Origin: NORP240 sp965222175
Lineage (GTDB): Bacteria > Pseudomonadota > Gammaproteobacteria > Pseudomonadales > Pseudohongiellaceae
Direction: 5' to 3'
Length of the DNA stretch: 64,000 bases
Assembly (NCBI GenBank): GCA_965222175.1
Contig: OZ244938.1
Coordinates: forward strand, 4,340,001 to 4,404,000
The translations under genes and the position numbers were made by a program. The notes under the pieces are model-generated. The model was not told the DNA's origin and did no database searches. It was given only the letters and a program-made list of their open reading frames with translations. Each line of letters starts with the position of its first letter. Position 1 is the stretch's first letter. Below are positions 45,529 to 55,160 of this stretch, one piece after another.

Positions 45529-47763
45529 ATGCAACCAGGCACCAGTAAATACCTGCGACGCTTGATGGCCGGCTGTCTATTCCTGTCGGTATCGCCATTG
45601 TCACCGGCCCAGCAAACTGACGTGGATTTTCAGATACCGCGAATCGCCACACCGCCGGTAATCGATGGCAGCATCGGTGAACTCGAGTGGGCCGCCGCGG
45701 AAACGGTCCTGCTGGACGTGGAAACCAACCCCGGTGAAAACATTCCGGCCCGGGTAACATCCGAAGCCCTGATCATGGAGGATGGCGAGGTTCTCTACGT
45801 GGCATTCGTGTCCTTCGACCCGGACGTCAGCCAGATACGGGCGTTTTACCGGGACCGGGACAATGTCGGCAACAACGACCGCGTCGGCGTCGTGCTGGAC
45901 ACCTTCAATGACGAACGCCGTGCCTACGAATTCTATGTCAATCCGTTTGGCGTTCAGATGGATGCCATCAATGATGACGTCAACAACCGCTACGACAGCT
46001 CCTGGAATGCCATCTGGGAAAGTGCCGGCAGAATTAATGAAGACAGTTACACCGTTGAAATGGCCATTCCCCTGAAGCAATTGCGCTTTGCCGAAGGTCA
46101 GGAGCGCCAGACCTGGGGCATAAACTTCGTGCGTCGCTACCCCCGGGACCGGGACTACAACATCAGCAACCGGCCCAGGAACCTTAATATCTCCTGCTAC
46201 CTGTGTGATATCGGCAAAGCACAGGGGTTCGCCGACCTGGAACCGGGGCGGAATCTCGAAGTCATTCCAACAGTCACCACGACCTATTCACAGAATCGCG
46301 ACCCCCGCCTGGATGAATGGGAATCCGACGACGTGGATCCCCAGGCCAGCCTGGACGTCCGCTGGGGCATCAACCAGAACCTCTATCTCAACGCCACCAT
46401 CAATCCCGACTTTTCCCAGGTGGAAGCCGATCGCACCATTCTGAATACCAACACGACCTTCAGTATTTTTGTTCCGGAAAGACGCACGTTCTTCCTGGAC
46501 GGTGCCGACTACTTCAATACCTACCTGAACCTGGTCCACACCCGCAATATCGCCGCACCGGACTGGGGCACCAAGCTTACCGGCAAGTCCGGCAGCCACA
46601 CCTATGGACTGTTGGCGGCCAACGACACGTCCACCAGTTTCCTCATCCCCCGCAGCCTTGGTTCCAGCGTGGCTTCCCTGGGCGAGGTGGAAAGTGATGT
46701 GGCCATCATGCGCTACCGATACGACGTCATGGAAAATTCAGCCATCGGTGCAGTTGTGACCGATCGTCAGGCCGACGGCTATCGCAATACCGTCACCGGC
46801 ATCGACGGCGTGTTTCAGTTTACCAACAGCGATACGCTGACGGTCCAGTCCCTGCATTCCGAGTCCAGGTACCCGGTCAGCGTCCAGAACCGCTACAACC
46901 AGCAGCCTGATATAAGTGACCAGACCCATGTCATCGACTACCGTCACCGTGACCGTCGCTGGGACTGGTGGGTCAACTACGTGGATTACGGCGAGGACTT
47001 CCGTGCCGACCTGGGTTTCATCAACCAGGTGGATTTCCGCCGCCTGACGGTCCGGGCAGGCCACACCTGGCGCTGGAACGACAGCTTTTTCAATCGAATC
47101 TGGTTTGCTGCCGACTGGGATAAAACCCACGACCAGTCCGGGCTGGAACTGGAAGAGGAGCTGGAGTTCTTCATGGAAATGGATGGCCCGCTGCAATCCC
47201 GGCTCAGCGGCCTGTTCGGCGGCAGCAAGACCTACTTCAATGGCCGGTATTTCGATGAACAGTTCAACCAGGTACGTCTCAGCTTCCGGCCTTCCGCGGA
47301 TCTCTTTCTGAACATGTATTTTCGAATTGAGGACGTAGTGGATTTTGCCAACACGCGACTGGGTCGATCGATGAGGCTGGGACCGGAAATAACCTACAAC
47401 TGGGGACCCCATCTGCAGCTTAATCTAGAACATACGCTGCAGGAATTCGACGTGGATGATGGACGCCTGTTTACCGCCAACCTGACCGATGCCCGGGTGA
47501 ACTACCAGTTCACTCCGCGCAGTTTCCTGCGGTTTACCCTGCAGTATACCGATCAGGACCGCGATCCCTCGCTTTATATCAACCCGGCCCAGAGTCGATC
47601 ACGAACCCTCGCCACGCAGCTGTTATACAGCTACCGCCTCAACGCCGCATCACGATTTTTTATCGGTTATTCTGACAACGGATTTCAGAACGATGAGTTC
47701 AACTCACTTGAACCCACCAACAGGACGCTATTCGCCAAGTTCAGCTATGCCTGGCTGCCCTGA
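45529..47763 (+). CDS. DUF5916 family outer-membrane-type protein
   Basis: 744 residues with a signal peptide (LMAGCLFLSVSPLSPA). The N-terminal 200 residues are a CBM9-like domain (ATPPVIDGSIGELEWAAAE, YVAFVSFDPDVSQIRAF), and the rest is the DUF5916 region with many aromatic beta-strands that alternate as in a barrel. FVPERRTFFLDGADYF is a family block. It probably sits in the outer membrane; substrate unknown. The last residue side chain pattern (KFSYAW followed by LP) is near a barrel end. It stands alone. Confidence 0.88.
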   Translation: MQPGTSKYLRRLMAGCLFLSVSPLSPAQQTDVDFQIPRIATPPVIDGSIGELEWAAAETVLLDVETNPGENIPARVTSEALIMEDGEVLYVAFVSFDPDVSQIRAFYRDRDNVGNNDRVGVVLDTFNDERRAYEFYVNPFGVQMDAINDDVNNRYDSSWNAIWESAGRINEDSYTVEMAIPLKQLRFAEGQERQTWGINFVRRYPRDRDYNISNRPRNLNISCYLCDIGKAQGFADLEPGRNLEVIPTVTTTYSQNRDPRLDEWESDDVDPQASLDVRWGINQNLYLNATINPDFSQVEADRTILNTNTTFSIFVPERRTFFLDGADYFNTYLNLVHTRNIAAPDWGTKLTGKSGSHTYGLLAANDTSTSFLIPRSLGSSVASLGEVESDVAIMRYRYDVMENSAIGAVVTDRQADGYRNTVTGIDGVFQFTNSDTLTVQSLHSESRYPVSVQNRYNQQPDISDQTHVIDYRHRDRRWDWWVNYVDYGEDFRADLGFINQVDFRRLTVRAGHTWRWNDSFFNRIWFAADWDKTHDQSGLELEEELEFFMEMDGPLQSRLSGLFGGSKTYFNGRYFDEQFNQVRLSFRPSADLFLNMYFRIEDVVDFANTRLGRSMRLGPEITYNWGPHLQLNLEHTLQEFDVDDGRLFTANLTDARVNYQFTPRSFLRFTLQYTDQDRDPSLYINPAQSRSRTLATQLLYSYRLNAASRFFIGYSDNGFQNDEFNSLEPTNRTLFAKFSYAWLP

Positions 47764-48022
47764 CGCGCTGTAGGCTGCCGGCAACCAGTATGGCCACGCA
47801 GCCAAGGACCAGCAGTCCTGGCGTCCCGGGTACGGTGATGGGCAATACCGGCTGCGGACCGGTTATAGTCGAATCCAACAGGGTCAGCAACAGCAGGCTT
47901 GTGGCTACCGGGAAAAACCCGTCGACATCGGCCGGACTGTCACTGAACAGGCCGGAAACCAGCTTTATCACCCGTATTAGACCTTTTGTACCAATTATCG
48001 GCGGAGCTGGCCTGTTGTTCAT
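47741..48022 (-). CDS. Small protein with PEP-CTERM-like tail
   Basis: 93 residues with AGGAAG just before its ATG. There are two hydrophobic stretches: FFPVATSLLLLTLL near 37-50, and a C-terminal VPGTPGLLVLGCVAILVAG followed by the basic LQRVRAARHS. The second has the three-part form of a C-terminal sorting signal, with a variant motif in place of VPEP. It overlaps the DUF5916 gene by 23 bp, convergently. The gene is plausible but the function is unknown. Confidence 0.45.
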   Translation of the reverse strand: MNNRPAPPIIGTKGLIRVIKLVSGLFSDSPADVDGFFPVATSLLLLTLLDSTITGPQPVLPITVPGTPGLLVLGCVAILVAGSLQRVRAARHS

Positions 48023-48578
48023 GACTTCCTGCTTCCAGGCTGGTATCTGAACACATTAATCGGTGTCAGTGAACCTTGGATTGGTGAGCTTTAGTCGAGT
48101 AATGACGGGCAGTACTGGCGGAATCACTGAAAGCCAGCCCCGCTCCGTCAAGGGAACTCTGATTATCAGGCAGCAACATTCGCGCCAGGATCATCCTGTC
48201 CAGTAAAAATTCTGTTATTTCATAAAGTTATGCTTTCAGCCGACGGTCGCCTGAAACCGCGACTGTAAAATAAGCTGACAAAAAGGCGCAAGCTGTCTCT
48301 CCCGGCGATAAATCGGCTGACACTTGCCGGTTGTTCTCCCGCCGGTGGTTTCCTCCTGATTGCTGTCCTGGCTGCCGAGGCAGACGGCGCCTCACCTCAC
48401 CTGTCAATGGTTGTCAACAATGGGTAAACTGTTCGATTCACAGACCAGCCAATCCAGCTGCCGACAGAATCTGCCGGCTGATTTTCCAATTGCTGAACTG
48501 TATCAACCAGACCAGACCCGTTGACGCTTTCTTGACCTTGCCAGCGATGGGGCTGATCCAGGAATAACGAGGAAAAAA
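48023..48578. other. Region upstream of gcvT
   Basis: 556 bp. A family A half-copy lies at 48150-48170. I looked for a tandem glycine riboswitch and did not see its conserved core. The gcvT promoter must lie here, but no clear -35/-10 pair stands out. Confidence 0.35.
48150..48170. repeat. Family A half-copy
   Basis: AAGGGAACTCTGATTATCAGG has a shortened core of the palindrome. The downstream arm has decayed. Confidence 0.4.
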
Positions 48579-49670
48579 GTGGGAAAGAAAACCGCCCTGT
48601 ATCAGCAGCACGTGGACGCCGGCGCCAGGATGGTGGACTTCGCCGGTTGGGACATGCCAATCAATTACGGTTCCCAGATCGAGGAACACAACCTGGTCCG
48701 TCAACAGGCCGGTGTGTTCGACGTGTCTCACATGACCGTCATCGATGTCTCTGGCCAACAGGCCTGCGAATTCCTGCGCTACCTGCTGGCCAACGACGTG
48801 GCACGACTGGACGAGGACGGCAGGGCACTCTACAGCGCCATGCTGAACGATGATGCCGGTGTCATCGACGACCTTATTGTGTATCGACTTCGTGACCGCT
48901 ACCGGCTGGTGGTCAATTGCGCAACCCGGGAAAAGGACCTGGACTGGATGATGCGACAGGCGGAATCCTTCAGCGTGTCCCTGGAGGAAAGACCCGAAAT
49001 GGCCATTCTCGCGGTGCACGGACCCGTTGCCATCGACAGGGTCTGCAGTATCCTGCCGGATGACCAGGCCGCCATCGTTAGCGGCCTGGGTAATTTCCGT
49101 GGCGCCGAACTGGCGGGTGACTGGTTTATCGCGCGCACCGGTTATACCGGGGAAAAAGGCCTTGAACTCATCTTTCCGGACCGGCAGGCAGCGGCAATCT
49201 GGGATCGCTTGCTCAACGCCGAGGTCAGGCCCGTGGGCCTGGCAGCCCGGGATACGCTGCGGCTGGAAGCCGGGATGAATCTGTACGGCCACGATATGGA
49301 CGAGACCACCTCGCCGCTGTCCGCCAACATGGCGCAGACTATCGCCTGGGAACCGGATAGCAGGGAGTTTATTGGCCGGGCGACGTTGACGGAACATCGC
49401 AGGCTGTATGAGCAGGGCCGGCTGCCGGTGCTCGTCGGGCTGGTACTGGAGTCCCGGGGTGTGCTGCGTGAAGGGCAGCGGGTTCGCACCGACAAGGGGG
49501 ACGGCATCATCACCAGTGGAAGTTTCTCGCCCACATTGAAGCATTCCATTGCATTGGCTAGAATTCCAGCCAACTCAACATCCTGCGAAGTGGAACTGCG
49601 GGGCAGGCTTACTCCGGTTCGGCTGGTCAGGCCCGGTTTTGTCAGGTTTGGCAGGAAAGTCTTTGAGTAG
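48579..49670 (+). CDS. gcvT: Glycine cleavage system T protein (aminomethyltransferase)
   Basis: 363 residues from GTG 48579 with GAGGAA upstream. KKTALYQQHVDAGARMVDFAGWDMPINYG is the start of the folate-binding domain, GVFDVSHMTVIDV and ILAVHGPVAIDRV follow, and GRATLTEHR begins the C-terminal part. It moves the aminomethyl group from GcvH to tetrahydrofolate. It is the first gene of gcvT-gcvH-gcvP. Confidence 0.96.
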   Translation: MGKKTALYQQHVDAGARMVDFAGWDMPINYGSQIEEHNLVRQQAGVFDVSHMTVIDVSGQQACEFLRYLLANDVARLDEDGRALYSAMLNDDAGVIDDLIVYRLRDRYRLVVNCATREKDLDWMMRQAESFSVSLEERPEMAILAVHGPVAIDRVCSILPDDQAAIVSGLGNFRGAELAGDWFIARTGYTGEKGLELIFPDRQAAAIWDRLLNAEVRPVGLAARDTLRLEAGMNLYGHDMDETTSPLSANMAQTIAWEPDSREFIGRATLTEHRRLYEQGRLPVLVGLVLESRGVLREGQRVRTDKGDGIITSGSFSPTLKHSIALARIPANSTSCEVELRGRLTPVRLVRPGFVRFGRKVFE

Positions 49671-49711
49671 TTACCGCAGGCAGGCAACTGTCGCCAGACG
49701 AGGAACATCAA

Positions 49712-50101
49712 TTGAGCAAGTTTCCCGACGATTTACGCTACACCAGTTCCCACGAATGGGTAAGGGTGGAGGAGGATGGCACCGCCACCGTGGGCATCAG
49801 CGACCATGCCCAGCAGGCACTGGGGGACATCGTATTTGTCGAACTCCCGGAACCGGACACCCAGGTGACCGCCCGTGACGAAGTGGCCGTCGTAGAGTCG
49901 GTAAAGGCCGCATCGGATATCTATGCGCCGCTGTCCGGTGAAATCATCGCGGTCAATGATACCCTCGTGGATGTGCCGGAAACTGTCAATTCCGACCCCT
50001 ATGAGCAAGGCTGGTTCTTCAAGATCAGGCCGGACAATGAAACCGAACTGGAGGAACTGCTGGACGCCGATGCCTACAAGGAAATCTGCGACGAAGAATA
50101 G
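49712..50101 (+). CDS. gcvH: Glycine cleavage system H protein
   Basis: 129 residues from TTG 49712, with GAGGAA 7 bp upstream; MSKFPDDLRYTSSHEWV is the family N-terminus. The lipoyl-lysine site is VAVVESVKAASDIYAPLSG. It shuttles the aminomethyl group between GcvP, GcvT and GcvL. The unusual TTG start may lower its translation. Confidence 0.96.
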   Translation: MSKFPDDLRYTSSHEWVRVEEDGTATVGISDHAQQALGDIVFVELPEPDTQVTARDEVAVVESVKAASDIYAPLSGEIIAVNDTLVDVPETVNSDPYEQGWFFKIRPDNETELEELLDADAYKEICDEE

Positions 50102-50218
50102 CTATTCTCCACCAACGAATTTACAATCGCCGGGATATACCGGATCCGAAGCCGAATGGCCGGGACCGATCCGGCCCTTTTCCACCCGTCTCTCTACCCA
50201 CCAACCCGCCGAGTCTTG

Positions 50219-53140
50219 ATGAACGAAGCGCTACCTGACACGCCCATGCAAGCCGAAGACACACTGGATGATCTGCTGCACCAGGCCGAATTCGTCCACC
50301 GCCACATTGGTCCGGATGACCAACAGATAGCCGCCATGCTCGAGACCCTGGGACTGGATTCCCTGGACGAGCTGATCGACGCGGCAGTGCCCGCCAGTAT
50401 CCGGCTGCAGGCGCCGCTGTCCCTGGACGAACCGGTTAATGAAGCCACTGCCCTGGCCCGACTGAAGAGCCTGGCGGCGCTGAACAGCAACACCCGCTCC
50501 TTTATCGGTCTCGGATACTACGACACGATCACACCACCGGTTATTCTGCGCAACGTGCTGGAAAACCCCGGCTGGTATACCGCCTACACCCCCTATCAGC
50601 CGGAAATCTCCCAGGGGCGACTGGAATGCCTGCTGGCCTTCCAGCAGATGGTACTGGACCTCACAGCCATGGAACTGGCCAATGCCTCGCTGCTGGACGA
50701 GGCAACTGCCGCTGCGGAGGCCATGGCCCTGGCCCACCGGGTCAGCCGGAATCGACAGGGCAAAACATTTTTCGTAGACCGCCAGTGCCTGCCTCAGACC
50801 ATCGATGTCATCAGAACCCGCGCCCGGTGTTTCGACTTCGAGTTGATCGTCGATGACCTGGAAGCGCTGCCGGAAGAAGGCTTGTTTGGCGCCATCCTGC
50901 AGTACCCCGGGGCCGGTGGCGAAATTCGCTGGCTGGGGGACGCCGTGGCCAAACTCCATGGGCAGAATGCCATCGCCGTGGTTGCCGCCGACCTGATGAG
51001 CCTGGCACTGGTGAAGCCACCGGGGGAAATGGGTGCCGACGTGGTGGTGGGGACCACCCAGCGGTTTGGCGTACCCATGGGTTTCGGCGGCCCCCATGCC
51101 GCCTACTTCGCCACCCGGGATAAATTCAAACGGGCCGTGCCCGGCCGGATCATCGGGGTTTCCGTTGACAGCCGCGGTAACCGTGCCTATCGCATGGCCC
51201 TGCAAACCCGGGAGCAACACATTCGCCGGGAGAAAGCCAACAGCAACATCTGTACCGCGCAGGTCCTGCTGGCTGTAATTGCCGCGCTGTACGCCATGTA
51301 CCACGGACCGGTGGGCGTAAAACGCATTGCCCGACGCATCCATCGCATGGCCCGGCTGCTGGCTCGGGGACTCACCGACGCCGGGCTGAAACCGGTACAC
51401 GAACACTTTTTCGACACGGTCACCGTCCGGCTCTCCGACGCGGAACTGGCCACTGTCAGATCACGCGCCCTGGAGGCTGGAATCAACCTGTGGTTCCAGG
51501 GGGAAACCGTGAGTATCAGCGTGGATGAATGCACGACACCCGCGGAGCTGCAGCGGTTATTGCAGATCATTCTCGGGGAGGATGGCGCTGCCGTGGACCT
51601 GGAGGTCCTTGACCGGGAAATCTGTTCCGCTGGAGACGCCGGTGCAATCCCGCCGGCACTCAGGCGCGAGAGCGGTTTCCTGGAGCACCCCTGGTTCAAC
51701 AGCTATCACAGCGAGACTGAAATGCTTCGCTACCTTAAGCGGCTGGAAAACAAGGATATATCCCTGGCCCATTCGATGATTCCGCTGGGATCATGTACCA
51801 TGAAACTGAACGCCACTGCCGAGATGCTGCCAGTCACCTGGCCCGAGTTCAGCCGACCCCACCCCTTTACACCTCTTGACCAGGTTCGAGGCTACCGTCA
51901 GCTTATCGACGAGCTGGAAACCATGCTGCGGGAGATCACCGGTTTCGATGCCATCAGCATGCAACCCAACTCCGGCGCCCAGGGGGAGTACGCCGGCCTG
52001 CTGGCGATTCGCAAGTACCTGGACGACAAGGGGCAGCAACACCGCGATATCTGCCTGATCCCCCAGTCCGCTCATGGCACCAATCCTGCCAGTGCCCAGA
52101 TGATCGGTATGCGGGTGGTGGTGGTCGCCTGTGATGAAGACGGCAATATTGACCTTGATGACCTGCAGGCAAAGGCGCAGGAACATGGCAATAACGTAGC
52201 CGCGCTGATGATCACTTACCCGTCCACCCATGGCGTCTACGAGGAAGGCGTCCGCCAGGTATGCCGGATTGTTCATGAACAGGGTGGCCAGGTTTACATG
52301 GACGGTGCCAACCTCAATGCCCAGGTCGGCGTAACCCGACCGGCGGACATCGGTGCCGACGTGTCCCACGTCAACCTGCACAAGACTTTCTGTATTCCCC
52401 ATGGTGGTGGCGGTCCCGGCATGGGTCCCATCGGCGTCAAGGCGCACCTGGCTCCCTACCTGGCCGGGCACAGCATCGTTCCACTGGAAAATCACGGCAG
52501 TAACAGTGCTGTTTCCGCCGCTCCCTGGGGCAGTTCCGGAATCCTGCCGATCTCCTGGGCCTATATCACCCTGATGGGTGCCAGCGGATTGCTCAAGGCA
52601 ACCCAGGTTGCCATTCTGAGCGCCAACTATATCGCCAGGCGGCTGCAGGATCATTTCCCGGTACTCTACACCGGGCGCAATGGCATGGTGGCTCACGAAT
52701 GTATCATCGACCTGCGTCCGATCAAGCAGGCCTGCGGAATCACTGAAGAAGACATCGCCAAGCGTTTGATGGACTACGGTTTTCACGCACCAACCATGTC
52801 ATTTCCGGTAGCGGGAACCCTGATGATCGAACCTACCGAAAGCGAATCACTTGCAGAGCTGGACCGGTTTATCGACGCCATGATCAGCATTCGGGAAGAA
52901 GTCCGACAGGTGGAACGGGGCGACCTTGCGGCCGCTGACAGTCCACTGAAAAATGCTCCCCATACCCTGGCCGATATTCTGGATGAGTCCTGGGATCGAT
53001 CTTATTCCCGGCAGGTTGCGGCGTTCCCCATGGACCATCTGTTGCAGGGCAAGATCTGGCCCAGCGTCAATCGCATCGACAACGTTTACGGTGATCGCAA
53101 CCTGTTCTGCGCCTGTCCGGCAATCGAGAATTACCAGTAA
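50219..53140 (+). CDS. gcvP: Glycine dehydrogenase (decarboxylating), single-chain P protein
   Basis: 973 residues from ATG 50219; an earlier ATG at 50156 would add 21 unlike residues. FVHRHIGPDDQQIAAML is the N-terminal motif, and VNLHKTFCIPHGGGGPGMGPIG contains the PLP lysine in the C-terminal half. It combines both subunits found separately in some bacteria. It decarboxylates glycine and passes the aminomethyl group to GcvH. gcvR, 20 kb away, may regulate the operon. Confidence 0.97.
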   Translation: MNEALPDTPMQAEDTLDDLLHQAEFVHRHIGPDDQQIAAMLETLGLDSLDELIDAAVPASIRLQAPLSLDEPVNEATALARLKSLAALNSNTRSFIGLGYYDTITPPVILRNVLENPGWYTAYTPYQPEISQGRLECLLAFQQMVLDLTAMELANASLLDEATAAAEAMALAHRVSRNRQGKTFFVDRQCLPQTIDVIRTRARCFDFELIVDDLEALPEEGLFGAILQYPGAGGEIRWLGDAVAKLHGQNAIAVVAADLMSLALVKPPGEMGADVVVGTTQRFGVPMGFGGPHAAYFATRDKFKRAVPGRIIGVSVDSRGNRAYRMALQTREQHIRREKANSNICTAQVLLAVIAALYAMYHGPVGVKRIARRIHRMARLLARGLTDAGLKPVHEHFFDTVTVRLSDAELATVRSRALEAGINLWFQGETVSISVDECTTPAELQRLLQIILGEDGAAVDLEVLDREICSAGDAGAIPPALRRESGFLEHPWFNSYHSETEMLRYLKRLENKDISLAHSMIPLGSCTMKLNATAEMLPVTWPEFSRPHPFTPLDQVRGYRQLIDELETMLREITGFDAISMQPNSGAQGEYAGLLAIRKYLDDKGQQHRDICLIPQSAHGTNPASAQMIGMRVVVVACDEDGNIDLDDLQAKAQEHGNNVAALMITYPSTHGVYEEGVRQVCRIVHEQGGQVYMDGANLNAQVGVTRPADIGADVSHVNLHKTFCIPHGGGGPGMGPIGVKAHLAPYLAGHSIVPLENHGSNSAVSAAPWGSSGILPISWAYITLMGASGLLKATQVAILSANYIARRLQDHFPVLYTGRNGMVAHECIIDLRPIKQACGITEEDIAKRLMDYGFHAPTMSFPVAGTLMIEPTESESLAELDRFIDAMISIREEVRQVERGDLAAADSPLKNAPHTLADILDESWDRSYSRQVAAFPMDHLLQGKIWPSVNRIDNVYGDRNLFCACPAIENYQ

Positions 53141-53203
53141 AGAAAGTTACATTGCCTCAACTTTTTCCAATTAGCGGTTGCAGGCTGCCTGCTTATTACC
53201 AAT

Positions 53204-53232
53204 AATTGCCTTCACATTGTGTGAAGGCAATT
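53204..53232 (+). promoter_or_regulatory. Perfect hairpin burying the ribosome site of the DUF2235 gene
   Basis: AATTGCCTTCACA (53204-53216) and TGTGAAGGCAATT (53220-53232) pair without mismatch around TTG. The right arm contains GAAGG (53223-53227), the only ribosome site 9 bases before the ATG at 53237. Folding would block translation. It may also end the gcvP transcript, but there is no T-run. Confidence 0.7.
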
Positions 53233-53236
53233 CACC

Positions 53237-54391
53237 ATGCCACATAAAAAAGAGACCTTCGCAGTAAAACTGGAAGGCAAAGCAAAACCCCGCGCCCTCC
53301 TGGTCTTCATGGACGGCACCTGGAACGATGAAAACGGCCGGGACAACAACGGCGCAGTCACCAACATTTACAAGATTTTTTCCACGCTCTCAGGTAGTCA
53401 CCGGAGCGGCGATATTCCCCATCAGAAACGTACCGCCAAGCACCTGGGCCTGTATTTCCGGGGCGTAGGCAACGATGAGGAGAATATTCGTGCCATCGGT
53501 TTTTACCAGGGCGCGTTCGGCGCCGGTGAACGCAATATTCGCGATCATGCCTATGCCAGTATCTGCAGGCACTACCGTCCCGGTGACCAGATTGCAATTC
53601 TGGGTTACAGCCGGGGCGCCGCGAGTGCCCGCCTGCTGGCGAGTAAACTGAATGAACACGGTCTGCCGAAAGAGATAACCCTGCACTACCGTGAACTGAA
53701 AAATAAAGTCAGTGGTGAGCGCGAATGGATTTTCTCCCACTACGACGCCGAAGAGGAAAACAGCCTTGCCGTCGATGTCAGTTTTCTCGGTCTGTTTGAC
53801 ACGGTAGGCGCGTTTGGCATTCCTTGTGACATTGGCCTGTTGAACTTCCAGAAGATCAACCTGTTTCGTGATCTGACCATTTCACCTAATGTCAGACAGA
53901 CAGTGCACCTGGTGGCAATCGACGAAAGTCGTGAACCCTTCATTCCATCGCTGGCCAATCACAGGGACAATGTGGACGAGGTGTGGTTTGCCGGCAATCA
54001 CGGCGATATCGGCGGCGGCTACCATGAAAGCAACCTGGGTAATATTGCCCTGGACTACATGGTTACCCGGCTGCAGGAATCCATCAAGGATCCGGAAATC
54101 AACTTTTCAAAGCATATTGGCCGGTTTCTCGATTACGACCTTAGACGGGATGACTTTCATATTCATTATCACGGGGACGGATTCAAACGGAAGCCCCGTG
54201 ATATGCATGTGCTGCGCGATCAGCAGCCTACTGAACTGCCGGTATCGGTCCACCATTCAGTGGCCAGGCTCCAGGAACAGGAGCATTTTTTCCTGGCGGA
54301 AAAATACAACAGTTTCACCACGTTGACGCCGATCCGCTACAACCCGGTAAACCTCCGGTCAGTGGGTGAGAATTTCGTTATCGTCAAGTAG
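53237..54391 (+). CDS. DUF2235 alpha/beta hydrolase (Tle1-like fold)
   Basis: 384 residues. LLVFMDGTWNDENGRDNNGAVTNIYK is the DUF2235 start, and GDQIAILGYSRGAASARLLA has the GxSxG nucleophile; FLGLFDTVGAFG and EVWFAGNHGDIGGGY (late Asp/His region) follow. The family includes type VI phospholipase effectors, but no VgrG, immunity or T6SS gene is nearby and there is no signal peptide, so a cytosolic hydrolase is as likely. Its stop overlaps the transposase gene by 8 bp. Confidence 0.85.
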   Translation: MPHKKETFAVKLEGKAKPRALLVFMDGTWNDENGRDNNGAVTNIYKIFSTLSGSHRSGDIPHQKRTAKHLGLYFRGVGNDEENIRAIGFYQGAFGAGERNIRDHAYASICRHYRPGDQIAILGYSRGAASARLLASKLNEHGLPKEITLHYRELKNKVSGEREWIFSHYDAEEENSLAVDVSFLGLFDTVGAFGIPCDIGLLNFQKINLFRDLTISPNVRQTVHLVAIDESREPFIPSLANHRDNVDEVWFAGNHGDIGGGYHESNLGNIALDYMVTRLQESIKDPEINFSKHIGRFLDYDLRRDDFHIHYHGDGFKRKPRDMHVLRDQQPTELPVSVHHSVARLQEQEHFFLAEKYNSFTTLTPIRYNPVNLRSVGENFVIVK

Positions 54392-55028
54392 CACTGCCGG
54401 CCGGTAGCTCCCGGTGCGCTGCTGCCGTCGGCCAGGGGACCAGGGGGAAACCCGAGATCAATCGCTGTTGCAGAAAACGTAGCTGCTCCGGGGTGAACGG
54501 TGAGGAAATGTAATCCCGATAAGCCTGGAAAGGTGCCGGTGACTGCCCGCAGAAGCGTTGATACTGTTCATGCCTGGTCACGCCGCGGCCATGTCCGCCC
54601 AGGGCATTGACGCAGTAGCCAGACCAGGGATAGTCGCCGGGAATGGTGGCCAGCCCGGCACGTACCGGTGCCAGTTCGATAAATTTCTGGCAATCCAGCG
54701 CCAGGTTACCTCCGGTCACCGCCCGAATGCGGCGATCACCCGTGACCGGTCGTCTGCCAAAGCGATTATGGAAATATTCATCGTAGCTGGCATCCACGGC
54801 ATCCAGCAGTCGCTGCAATCCGCCAGTGGAAAATACACTGAATAAAAAGTGTTTTTCTGCTGGCAACAGCGCGTAGGTATGCAACTGCAGACCGTACGCC
54901 CGCAAACAATTGAACAGGCGATTCAGATAAAAGCGATAGCAGCCCTCGTCAAAAAAGTACTGCCCGTTGACAGGATGGTACACATAACAGGTTCTGTTCT
55001 GGCGTGTGTATTTTCGCAGTTGTGGCAT
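54384..55028 (-). CDS. REP-associated tyrosine transposase (RAYT) relative, active site degenerate
   Basis: 214 residues, intact frame. YHPVNGQYFFDEGCYRFYLNRL, YGLQLHTYALLPAEKHFLFSV and FIELAPVRAGLATIPGDYPWSGY follow the RAYT pattern. The usual metal site P-N-H-V-H is P-A-E-K-H here, and the Tyr of the usual YIELNPVRAG is Phe in KFIELAPVRAG. Both catalytic elements therefore look lost, while the rest is kept. A perfect family A palindrome lies 33 bp upstream of its start. It may be a domesticated DNA-binding protein, or simply inactive. Confidence 0.75.
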   Translation of the reverse strand: MPQLRKYTRQNRTCYVYHPVNGQYFFDEGCYRFYLNRLFNCLRAYGLQLHTYALLPAEKHFLFSVFSTGGLQRLLDAVDASYDEYFHNRFGRRPVTGDRRIRAVTGGNLALDCQKFIELAPVRAGLATIPGDYPWSGYCVNALGGHGRGVTRHEQYQRFCGQSPAPFQAYRDYISSPFTPEQLRFLQQRLISGFPLVPWPTAAAHRELPAGSAT

Positions 55029-55058
55029 GGTTCCGATCCCTGGACTCTGCTGATAGAT

Positions 55059-55089
55059 GAAACCTTTGATTAATTAATCAAAGGTTCCA
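55059..55089. repeat. Family A palindrome beside the RAYT gene
   Basis: AACCTTTGATTAA and its exact complement TTAATCAAAGGTT form a 26-bp perfect palindrome at 55061-55086, the most symmetrical copy in the window. It lies directly upstream of the transposase gene. Confidence 0.85.
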
Positions 55090-55160
55090 TAAGTGTAGAA
55101 CAGGTTTCGACCACCGGCCAGTGTCATCATCGTGGAGCAGGATTGACAGCGTTGTCCTGG

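Noticed and set aside
48023..48578. Glycine riboswitch upstream of gcvT
   Set aside because: The conserved aptamer core and tandem arrangement were not found by eye in this region.
53237..54391. Type VI secretion phospholipase effector
   Set aside because: The domain is shared with Tle1 effectors, but there is no VgrG, PAAR, immunity or T6SS gene near it; only the hydrolase call is supported.
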